Source: Oscheius dolichura (lineage: Eukaryota > Nematoda > Chromadorea > Rhabditida > Rhabditidae). From it: a DNA stretch of 64,000 nt. The notes below the pieces were generated by a model, which did not search any database, was not told the origin of the DNA, and worked only from the letters and a program-made list of their open reading frames with translations. A program made the position numbers and the translations under genes. The stretch's first letter is position 1; every line of letters begins with the position of its first letter. Of this stretch, positions 33,101 through 45,100 are shown in pieces. The stretch is taken from positions 4,960,001 to 5,024,000 of the forward strand of contig OW051496.1 in NCBI GenBank assembly GCA_932521035.1, given 5' to 3'.

Positions 33101-36100
33101 CCGCCTATTGGACGATGTGGTTCCGGACAAGTACACAGACCGAATGACCTATGCTCCCACGATACCGTCCTCCCCGACCATTTCAATCGGAAGGCAGATC
33201 ACAAACCTGGAAAGCCTACTGACGGTGCTTGGCGACCTGTTCGTGGCCGGGGTGGATCTGGACTGGTCCTCTATCTACGGCCCTCCCTCGAGATACATTC
33301 ACCTCCCGACGTACCCCTTCAACCGGCAAACTGTCTGGTTCGCTGAGAGGAAGCCCATCTACGAGCATCCCCTAATAGGAACAGAAGTAGCTACGACTGA
33401 AGACCGAGTAGAATTCGAGAGCCAACTGTCTCCTATGAGACATCCTGCTGTCTTCAAGAACGGATTTGGAGTAGGAGAAGCGGTTCTGTCAATTGTCAAA
33501 GCAGCATCGAGAGCCGTCGCTCCAAGTTTCAAGATAACCAATCTACTGGTCAAGCCAGTCAAACCGGAGAAGGCCGTCTGGCTGACAACCACCGTTGAAA
33601 GAGGAGAACACTGCCAAGTCATCGGAAAGGCTGCATCTGTCGAAATATTCAGATGTGACGTTGAGAAGTGCTCCTCGCAGCCGGCCTCGGCCATAGCTTC
33701 TTCCTCCGGAAAAGGGAAAACTCTCTTCATCAAAGAGATTCCATCCACCATTATGAGGGAGTTTGACCGGGAGATCGTGGTAGATACCGTCCATGACTGC
33801 CCCTACACTGCCCTCTTCAAAGTGCTCGAGGAGAAGGGATTCTCCTTGGAGAATATGGAGCTAACTCATCACCTTTCACTAGGACAGAAGTTCACAATTA
33901 GAGAGGAAAATGGAAAAGTACAAATCGGCACAGAGGAGGGTATCTGTCTGGAACTGATTCAACAACACGGAGCATCTCGACCAATTCTCCCAGCCAAAAC
34001 AGAAGCGACAACTCCGGTAGTTGAGCAGTCGAAGGAAGTCACAACCACACAATCCAAGAAAGCCAACGCGGAAGAAGAAGTGAAAAGGAAGCTAGTCATG
34101 GCGCTGAATGATGTCCTCCTGGAAGAAATCACCTTGGAGGATGAACGAGGTTTCATGGAGATGGGAATGGACTCACTGACTCTGGTGGACTTTGTCAACC
34201 GGCTCAACGAAAGATACTTCCCTCAGATGGAGATCAGCACTACCGATGTCTTTGATCATCCTTCAGTACCCGAAATGACCAAACATCTGACGAGTGGTGA
34301 ACAACCTCAAGAACGGCCACAAGAAGATGATTCTTCTAACGAAACCACCACAGTACAGCCACACACAGAGTCGTCAGACATTCGAGAGAGGATAAAGAAG
34401 GCCTTGGTGGATGTACTTCCAGAGGAACCGACAGACTACTCCCAGGGTTTTATGGAAATGGGAATGGATTCTCTGACCCTCGTGGATTTTGTCAATCGGC
34501 TGAATGAGAAGTACTTCACCAGCGCCAAGGTCTCTACGACGGAAATCTTCGACCACCCCAGCTTGGAAGAACTCTCCCGCCATATGGCCACTCTGCAAGG
34601 AAACGGCTTCCAAGAAGAGACCCAGCCGAGTGAAGACGTGAAGCCGGTGGCGGAACTTCTCCTCGGGAAAGGGATGCTAGAAGAAGTAAAGAAGAAGATC
34701 TGTCTCGCGTTGGCCGACGTGCTCCCAGAAGAACCGGAAGATTTCTCCGTCGGCTTCATGGAAATGGGCATGGATTCTCTGACTCTCGTGGACTTTGTGA
34801 ACCGGCTGAACGAGAAATATTTTCCACAATTGGAGATGAGCACGACCGATGTTTTCGACAATCCGACAGTGGCCGAGCTGAGTGTGGACATTGCCGGAAA
34901 GGTATCCGGGGCGGACGAGGCACTGAAGCTCAGTGTCGACAGTGGAATCGGATGCTCGGGGGAGACCTCACCCAAGCCGGAAGAGGAAAAACTGCTGGAG
35001 GATGCGTTCTTCTTTGTGAATGCGGAAGAAGAAACCAAAGCAGACTATAAACTGGTCAGCAGAGGTGGAAAGCTGCTAATTATGAATGGAGACGCTGAAT
35101 TCGATGTTTCGAAGCTCACACCCAGGAAAACGACCTCCATCGAATTGGAAGATGATCAGATCAGTCCCGAGGCGCTGTTCCTTGGGCTCATTGACTTCTC
35201 TAAACAACTAGAAGCGGCCAAGTGCCCGATGAAGATAGTCGTGCCGCCAATTGCCTCTAGTACTCAATTTATGGCTAGAGTCTTTATGAAGACGGCAGCC
35301 GCCGAGAAGCCGGACTTCATCTTGTACCAGTGGGACGAACACCTCCAGCGGAAGAGTATATCTAAAACAGAACTGCAAGGATCACTCGGAGGATTCTGGC
35401 TGATCACGGGAGGATTGTCTGGCATTGGATTGTCAACGGCGAAATGGCTGGTGGACGAGAGAGTGGACGGGGTGGCCTTGGTGAGCAGAAGACAACCGGA
35501 CAAGGAATTGGAGAAAGAACTGGATAGGATGCGGAAGAGGGCGAAAGTAGTGGTAATCAGTGCGGATATCACAAACGAGGAGAAAATGACAACGGAGCTG
35601 AGGACACTGGAGAAGGTTGACGGAGTAATTCACTGTGCCGGAGTATTACAGGTCTGTCAATTTCAATAAAAGAAAGATAATACTATTTAGGATGGGAAGA
35701 TGGAGAGACAGAATTCGACCAGCTTCCGGAAGGTCTTCGATCCCAAGGCCGGAGGGTATGATGTCCTCGAGAAGGTGCTTCAGAAACTGAACCTGGTACC
35801 GAGCACCTTCGTCGCCATGTCAAGTTTCACCTCTGCCTGTGGGAATATTGGCCAGCTGAATTACGGAGTGGCCAACGCTTATCTGGACTTCAAGATGATG
35901 GAGAGACGACGCCGTGGCTTGGCAGGAACATCGATCCACTGGGGGAACTGGCTGGAGACCGGGATGGCCGCCAACAAGAACATCCACAAGATCCTCAGTG
36001 AGTACGGATTCTTGGGATTCTCGACAGACGACGGCCTAAAGTATTTGAAATACGCCATCCTGAACAAGCCGGAGAGATTCATGGCAGCCAAATTGGACTG

Positions 36101-39100
36101 GAAGATTATTTTGGAGAAGAGGAAGGACATCCGGGCGGATTTGATCAAGGACGGATACTACCGGGCCAAGAGGGAGAACACCCTGGAAAGGTCGCTGGAG
36201 AGCTTCGAAGTCATCGAAGAAGACGACCTGGCCTCGGACTCCGAGGAGGAAGGGGAGGATGTCCGGCAACTCCTGCTGGACATGGCTCAGGGGCTGATCA
36301 AAACGAAAATCAAGACAAACAAGAGCTTCATGGAGCTGGGGTTCACGTCCCATGCCCTGACTACCCTCTTGGAGATGATTAAGGCGAGATTCAGCGTGAA
36401 ATTTACTGTAGCCGCGTTCTATGAATATCCAACTGTGGACGAGTTGGCAAAACACTTGATAGAAGTCACGGCAACGGTGGGAACTCGGAAGGGGGAGGAA
36501 GAGAAGATGTCTAGTGGTTACTGTGACCTCCTGGCCACGAGCATCTGGTACGATGACGAGGAAGACTTCAAAGGGCAAACCAAGAAAGCAAAGGACTTCC
36601 TCTCCGGAAAGTCTGCCCAGTTGAAGAAGAATGGAAAATATCTCCAGCAGATTCAAGGATCGTCTGTACAGGAGGCTCTTGGCAAACTGTCCGCACTGGA
36701 ATACAAGGAGACGGAGCTGAAACGACGTGGAAAACTGGTTATGATGTTCTCTGGACAGGGAGCACAGTATCCGTTTATGGGAGCCCAACTCGCAGAATCT
36801 GTCCCCGAATTCAAGCGAACATTTCATGAGTGTCTAGCAATGTGTGACGATCTCCTCCAAGGAAAGATGCCCCTCCTGGAAATAGTGAACAACCCCGACC
36901 ACCACCGAGAACTCCTCCTCACCAGCCACATGCAACCCATCATGTTCAGCTTCTGCTATTCTCTAGGCCAACTTTGGAGGTCTCTTGGCGCCGTTCCAAA
37001 TTTCTACTTGGGACACAGTGTGGGAGAACTGGTAGCTGGGACACTGACAGGCATAATGACGCTGGACGAGGGGATCCAGCTCATTGTGGCCAGAGCCAAG
37101 TCTATGGAGAAGATCAGGGGAAGAGGGGCGATGCTGGCCGTTGACAGTCGAGCAGCCGGCGAGGTTCTCGCCAGATTCAACGTCTCCCCGGCCGCTGTGA
37201 ACAGTCCGAAGCAACTGGTCATTGGAGGGAAGAAGGAGATCCTAGACGAGGTGTTGACCTATGTGAAGAGCAAGCAGCTACAGGCCACCTTCGTCAACAC
37301 CATGTATCCCTTCCACTCGTCGTTGATAACAGAAGAGGATTTAGTCGAACTCAGGCAGATACTGAAGAAGATCCACTTCAAGACGGCCGAAGTCCCGATA
37401 GTGAGCAATGTGACGGGAGAACTGATCAACACCTTCGACGAGGAATATCTCATTCGGCATACTGTGTATGCCGTCAAGTTTGTGGACTGCGTGGAGACTC
37501 TCGTGAAGGAGGGAGTAGACACCTGGCTGGAAGCTGGCCCGTCTGCCACCCTTTGCCAGTTTTTGAAGAGAATCGTCGAGCCAAAAGAACATCTAATCCT
37601 GCAAAGCGTCCATGACAAAGGAGACGACTGTGCAAAGTTTATTGAGGCGGCCATGGAGTTGGAGCAGAACGGCTGTACAGTACACTGGGAGAAAATATAC
37701 TGTGAGCTGGAGGATGGAGTCGAAACCGGGCGGACCCTCTCCTCTTTACAAATCAGCCTTGAAATCTCCGAGGAGGAAGCTCTCGTAGCAAGTGATCACA
37801 TGCTGAATGGTGAGGTAGTTGTGCCGGGTATGCTACAAGTGGCCGCTCTTCTGAATGAGGTCAACAAAGACTCTGTGGAGGACTTCTTCACCCTCTCTAG
37901 TGTTCGTCTGCCTTTTCCCTGGAAACTTGTCCAGTCGAGAACAGCAGAAATGAGTCGTTCGTTTGACAACCGACTCTCGTTGGAGGCAGACGGGAACAAG
38001 ACTTGCCTGGCCAGTTTGAAACTGCGAAAGACACCATGGAAGCAATCACTGAACGAGGATCTCTTCAGTGACTGTAACATTGCTGTGGACGTGGCGAACT
38101 GGTATGTGGAGAGTGGAAAGAACGGACTGGCCTACGGGCCTCGATTCCAAGTTTTACGAGACGTCTTGCGAGACGAGAAGAGAGCTGTTGGAAAGGGAAT
38201 TGTTGAAGTAACTCACTAGAAAAAACAGAAATAAGACGGGCTGTTTCAGGAAAACGCCTTCATATGGCCTTTGATGGACGCGGCCTTGCATCTCATCTGC
38301 CTGGTTGTATACCATCGACGGGGGGCAGAATACTATGTGCCCGTCTCGCTGAACGATGTCTTCTTGGCCACGGACATTGACCTACGGGCGGGGGAAGAAG
38401 TCATCTTCTATGCGGAGCTGATGGCCGACAACGAGAAGTTCATCCAGTTTAATTCGTGTTTGAAGATCGGGGATCGGGTTGTCTTCGAGGCCAGGAATGC
38501 CACCTGTGTGATATTCAGAACAGAGACAGATTCCTTGGTACGTTGGCACTGGTAGCAGACGACAGAAGTTATCTTTCAGAAATTGCAGAGCGAGGGAGGT
38601 GGCGGCTCAAAAATGGAAGCGGGCGCATCGCTGAAGTCTGAATCACAACTGCCTAATGGACCGTCTGCCCAAGCAGAGAAGACAACCCAAGAGATCATAG
38701 TGGTGGGTTCGGCTGGCTCCTTCTGCTTTGCTAGTGTAGACCTCCCATCGCTTTGGCAGCAGCTTCAGCTAGGGGTGTGTTCCCACAGATATTCGCAGCG
38801 GAACCCCGTCATCAATCCGAGTGTCTCCTTTATCGACCAAGATATCACCCGTTGGGATCCCGAGTTCTTCGGGATCAGTCCGAAAGAGGCGCAGTACATC
38901 GACCCTATGCAGAGACTGCTCATGGGCATGGTCTACCGGGCACTCGAACGTGCTGGCCATCCCGAATTGCCTCGAACTACGGGTGTGTACGTGGGCCAGA
39001 GTGGGATGGACTTTATCCAGATGGTGTACAAAGAGAGTAGCAAGGACATGGCCGGCCATTTGGCTGCGGGCACACACGGGAGTTGTCTATCGGGGAGAAT

Positions 39101-42100
39101 ATCCCATTGGCTCAAACTGGAAGGCCCGTCAATGGTGGTGGATACCGCCTGCTCTAGCTCCTTCACTGCCCTGTCCCTCGCAGCCGAGGCCATTTCTCAA
39201 GGAAAGATTGAAGTGGCCATCGTGGCAGGGATCCATTTGATACTGCATGATTCAGTCACACAAGTATTGACAAACGGAGCAATGTTGAGCAGATACAGCA
39301 AAGTCTTCGACGCGTCGGCTGATGGTTACGGACGGTCAGAGGCCATCGGAGTGGTGTTACTTGCCTCCAAATGCTTCGCTGTCTCTCATAGCTTGACCCA
39401 GCTGGTAACATTGACTGGATGGCACTTGAGCCACAACGGGAAGTCGGCTGCCATGCAGGTGCCCAACGGCAACTCTCAAGAAGACTGTATGAGGAGTTCG
39501 GGAGATGTCACAGAGGAGGTGGAACTACATTCAACGGGAACTTCTCTTGGAGATCCGATAGAATCTTCGGCTGTCCTTCGTCTCGGCCCCTCCACAGTCA
39601 GCAGTATCAAGGGCCACCTGGGGCATGCAGAAGGAGCATCTGGGATGGTATCCCTTCTCTCCGTCCTCCTTCAAATGCAGAATGAGTATCGCCTTCCCCA
39701 GTTGCATCTATCCTGTCCCAATCCAAAGATACCCCGTCTCTCTACTCGACTCATTGGAGAAGAAGTCCACTTGAACCGAATACGGATCAACAATTTCGGA
39801 TTCAGTGGGAGCAATGTGTCGCTGACTCTTGAGAAAGTCCCCTGTCCACCGGTTGCCATAGCTGTCCGGATGTTCTACCTCGTTCCCATCTCGGCAAAGT
39901 CCAAAGAGTCCCTTCAAGTCATGGTCAACCAGATAAAGGAAGCACTGACAGACAGCGATGTTCCCCTATCCGCGACTGCTGGTTTCTACCAGAGTCAACC
40001 TCAGTACCGGTACCGAGAAGCTCTTCTGGTAGACTTCCGTCGAAAACTGGTGGTAGAGAAGGAACATGAAGAGCCTGTAGACTCCATTCAAGAAGACATG
40101 TTGCCTTTTCTCTACGGTGCAGGAGTTGATGCTGCTTCGGGAGATCTCCTTACAAAGATACGTACCGTCCTCGACGAGGCAGGCGTCGTGTCCCTCCCCA
40201 CCAGAGCCCCTTCTCCTTTGCACTTCTTTCAAACAATACGAAGAGAGTTTCTCTCTGGAACAACAATCAGTTGGAAGACTTTGGATAATTTCCTCTTTGA
40301 AGTTTCCGTGAATCTGCCCGGTTACCATTTCAATGACAGGAGATTTTGGTGTCTGGAAAGTCGCGGAGCAGACGAGAGAAGAGTCCTCGACCAGGACATT
40401 TGCTTTGTGCGAAAGCTCATAGAGAAGCCGGCTGCCGGAAAGAAGAAGAGAACTGTGTTGGCAATACATGGAGCCGCCCTCCCTTATCCTCAAGTGAAAT
40501 GGACAGATGTTAGCAGTCACTATGGATCAGTTCTTCTCTTCCGCCCTGCCGACAACTCCTACTCCGAGGCTGTCCGTCTCTGCCGCCTGTGGGGCAGACT
40601 AGAAGAAGAACAAGAAAACATCGTCGTCATCGCCTGCCGGGGCAATGGATCATCCTTCCTGGAATGGACAGCCCTTCTGAAGAGTTTGGCTTCCGAGAAA
40701 CAGCTGCAGTATTCTTTCATCTCTTATCAAAAGGAGCTGGAACTGGAGGAAGAGTTGGGCTGTTTGGAAATCTTTGAATCTGTTCACTATCGAGGAGGGA
40801 GGAGATTGGTTGAGAGACTTGTACGAGTCACTCCCACATTGGCCAAGAAAACTATTGGGCATTTGGTGATCTCTGGAAGAAATGGTGGAATTGGAAGAGA
40901 AATTACACGACATTTGGATCCCAGAAGGGCGACTAACTTGAGCAGGTTGACGGGATACGACTTATCTTGCCCCGCTCTCAAACTGAGCAACCTCCGCGGA
41001 GTAGACCTTGTGGTACATGCCGCAGGCACAGTGGATAATGCTCTTCTGGAAAAACAATCGGAAAAGAGCTTCAGAACTGTCGGAGATGTCAAAGTCAACG
41101 GATTCAATACTCTTTCCCAGCTTGATTCGAAAGAAATCGTCCTGATCTCCTCAAGTGCAGCCATCTTCGGTTCCGTTGGACAATCCAATTACGCGTTCGC
41201 AAATGGAAAAATGGTGTCGGAGGCGGAGAGGAGCGGGACGACCTTTCGAGCCATCCATTTTGGACCCTGGAAAGGTGTCGGCATGCTGGCGGGAACGGAG
41301 CTGGCGGGTATTCGGAGACAGATTGAACAAAACGGCTGGAACTTTCTGGATCCACGAACTGCTGTCATGGCTGTAGAAGCCGAAGAGTCTCTCGTTGTCT
41401 TCCGCGGCGATTTTAACGAGATATTGAAGAACAACGGACACCTGCGAACGTTCTTGGAAATGATTGTGCAGCAGCCACTTGGTGTAGAAGAGAAGGAAAT
41501 CAAGAAGACTGATCCCGGGACGACGGTGACAGACTTGGTGAGGGAAATATCGGGCCTGACCAATCTGGAGGAGGAGAAGGATACTCCTCTGATGCAGTTG
41601 GGATTGGACTCTCTGATGCTGGAGGAGCTACGGACAAACATTCGAAAAGAACTCGGAGTGAAGCTATCCTCGGCAGATATCTACGAGAACTGTACTGTTG
41701 CTCTATTAGAAGCACTTGTGGGAAAGGCCAGGAAAAGGACCCAGCTTCCACTCGGAAAGCATCCGGAGCAAAGGAGGCCGGCTGAAGACGACCATAAGAT
41801 GGCTATCATCGGAACGAGTGGCATCTTCTCCGACTCAAGGAATATTGACGAGTTCTGGGAGAATTTAATGGCCGGAAGAGAGTGTATCACCAAGGAGGAT
41901 GCCAGTCCCGGTTTTGTGTCGGCCGCGGGAGTTGCTCCCGACGTGGACAAGTTCGATCATAAGTTCTTCAAAATGACAAAGGAAGAAGCCGATGCACTGG
42001 ATCCACAGGTCCGAGTCTTCGTCCAACTAGCCCACAAAGCCCTCGAGGCATCCGGCTATGTGAAGGCGAGAAGGGCACTACGAGTGGCTGTCTTCGCAGG

Positions 42101-45100
42101 AGCTGAGCCTAGCGAGTACGCCGGAGTCGAAGAGGAACCCGAAGGCTCCCTGCAAAGGATGTTCCGCAGCAATATGAAAGACTTTGTGGCCACGATGACA
42201 GCACATGCGTTGGACTTGAATGGCCCCGCTGTTGGCATCTACTCGGCCTGTTCCACAGCACTCGTTGCCCTTCAACAAGCGGTCAATGTTATCCGACTGG
42301 GCCAGGCAGATATTGCCCTTGTTGGAGCGGTGTCTTTGGTTCTTCCGAAAGAAACTACCTATGAATTTCAAGAAGGATTGGTCCTCTCCAAGACGGGGAA
42401 GTGTCGGCCGTTCGACACGTCTGCTGATGGAACTGTGAGAGGATCGGCAGGCGGTTGCCTGGTGTTGAAGAGTCTCCGACAAGCGCATGAAGACAATGAC
42501 AATATCCTAGCGGTGATTCATGCGATTGGAACAAGCAACGACGGCGCAGTCAAGGCCAGTTTCATGGCTCCGAATACAAAGGGACAGGTGGCCTGTATGG
42601 AGGAGGCACTGCGCCAGTTGGGCGAGGAGGAACGGGAGAGGATAGGCTACGTGGAATGCCACGGGACAGGCACTCTCGTCGGGGATGAAATTGAGCTGAA
42701 GGCACTTCAAGAAGTGTACCAGAGACGGATGACCCTCGGGTCGGTGAAGGCCAACATTGGACACGGGTTCGCCGGAGCGGGACTAGCCAGTGTTGTCAAA
42801 GCTATGATGATGCTGGAAACGGGCTGGATTCCTCCCCAGATCAACTTCGAAATGCCAATTGAGGGTGGAGAGAACTTTGACTTCCGAACAAAAGCAACCA
42901 GACTACGAGAGGACGACCTGATCGCCGTCAGTTCATTTGGCATCGGTGGCACTAACGCACACGTCGTTCTCGGTAGCAGACCGAAGAGTCAAAAAGAAGA
43001 ACAAGGATCACTCTTCAATGGCCCAATAGTTCTTCCCCTCTCGGCAGCGAGCCAATCATCATTAAGTAATGTGAAGACCGAGATCAAAAAATACCTCGTC
43101 CACAATCCGAAGAGGGCGAGGGGGACAGCGGCTGCTCTCCAAACGCGTCGGGAAACGTATCAACACAGAAGTTCCCTCATTTTTGTCAATCCCACGAATA
43201 TCTTGGAGACTTCTGACCACACCGCCTTGGACAAGTTGTCCTCCGCCAACGTGGCCATCTTCTTCTCTCCTCAAGGAGTCCAGTACCCAAACATGGAGAA
43301 GGATCTATTTGGAAAGAATTCCGCCTTCTCTAGGAAGATGAAAGAGTTGTGTCACCTCGCTTCAGAAGTGATTGGAATGGATTTCCAAGAAGTGATGTAT
43401 CCATTATCTCCTTCTCATGAGACGCTGATTATGCGGCCAGATCTCGCTCAAGTGGCTGTCTTCATCGTGAACATGGCTACGGTAGCCCAGCTGGAGGAAT
43501 GGGGCGTCGCAGCGGATCAACTGCTCGGCCACAGCGTCGGCGAATACTCTGCCCTGGTCTATGCCGGGGTGATCTCTGAAAAAGAAGCGATACCATTACT
43601 CTACCAACGGGGAAAACTCTGTGACAGTACGCCAGAAGCTGCCATGATCGCCATCCAGTGTGAATCCCTGCCAACTCTCCCAGAAGGAGTTGAGATCTCA
43701 GCAATTCTCTCAGAGAATCTTCATTGCGCAGTGGGCTCTCCTGAAAGGATGAAGATCCTCAAGGATGAACTAAACTCTCAAGGAATCCAGTACCGGGAAC
43801 TGAAGACGGAGAGAGGATTCCATAGCCACATGCTGGACGACATCCTGGATGAATTTCAACAGAACGCCAGTTGCTTCAACTTTCATCCTCCGAAGAAGAA
43901 GATCATTTCCGGAAAGGACGGAAAGGAGCTGACCAGGATAAATCCACAGTATTTGAGGGAACACATGCGACATCCCGTGAACTTGAAGGACTCCCTCGAG
44001 ACATTGCTCTCGGACGGCACGGTCAAAGTGGTCGTGGAGATCGGGCCGGCTGGTGTCCTGGGCAATCTCCTCCGGGAGCAGTATCCCTCTGTAGTCTGTG
44101 TCAACACCGTTCCTTCAAAAAAGAAGACGACTGACCAGAGTCTGTGGAATACTCTGGCGACGATGTGGTCTCTTGGCTATCCAGTTGACTGGAGAGAAAT
44201 TTACGGATTGGAAGGAAATGATCCGTGGTGCTCCGGGTACAGTTTCGAGAAAATATTGTGCTGGAAGGAGAGGATCCCTCCCCGACGACACCAATTCTAC
44301 GCAATGTCTTGGATTCCTCTACTTAATCAGTCTCTGATTCCTTCAAGAGTATCGGCCCTTATAGTCACAGAAGACTGCTCCGAGACGAATGGGATCTCAA
44401 CAATAGCACTGGGGGAACTGTCGAAATGGAAGATGCCCGTGGATCTCCTTGTCTACCTGCCATCTGGAGGCGGCGAGACCTTCTTTACTGTCCTTCAAAT
44501 TTTACAAACCGCTCCCAAACTTAACGCCAAAAAGTTTCTCGTGCTCAGTCACGGTGATCCGTTGGATTGGATGACTCTTGGCCCGTGTAGAGAGTTTCAG
44601 TTACTTCACAGCGCACCCATGTGCCAATTTGTCTACAATCCGGACAGGCTATCAGTTCACGAAATCATTGACAAAACGGCAGGGATGGAGGAAGACGTTC
44701 TCTTGGTCACCAGGCATGGCCTTTCCAAAATGGGCTACTCACAAGTCGACTGTGAGCCGATCGAAACTCCTCCGATTCATGGAGTGATCGTCATCTTTGG
44801 AGGAGGAGGAACCCTCGGCTCGGCTTGCGTTTCAGTTCTGAAGAGGATACCGACTGTGGAGAAGATTGTTGTGGTTGGAAGAGGAGTGAGGAAAAAAGAA
44901 AATGGAGTCCTCTACAAGCAAGCAGACATTACCTCTCCCCTACGAGTGAGAAGTGTCCTCTCGGAGGTTATAAGTGAACACGGTCGGCTGGATGTGATCG
45001 TCAATTTGGCTGGTGTCTCTACCAGGAATTCCCTGACGAAATCAAAAGAAGAGATGGAAGAAGTGTTGGCACCAAAAGTGAGAGGAACACAGAACATCCT

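Larger units (their letters stand above)
30700..36480 (+). other. PKS module 3: KS3, relic AT and DH, three tandem ACPs, KR1, ACP4
   Basis: KS3 has [24 protein letters not shown] and [12 protein letters not shown]. The AT (32650-33340) and DH (33340-33960) regions are decayed: no GHSxGE, and the DH His motif is replaced. Three ACPs follow at 34060-34890. KR1 (about 35350-36000) has ITGGLSGIG and the Tyr/Asn pair in LNYGVANAY, so it looks active; a partial structural half precedes it. ACP4 (36240-36480) has the weaker motif [11 protein letters not shown] with Ser present. A 560-bp intron (31736-32295) splits KS3 just after GDPIE. Confidence 0.78.

Noticed and set aside
38208-38249. Apparent stop that would split the PKS into two genes
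   Set aside because: The stop lies in a 42-nt GT-AG intron; joining GAA to GAAAACGCC restores the DH2 sequence with its catalytic Asp ([10 protein letters not shown]).
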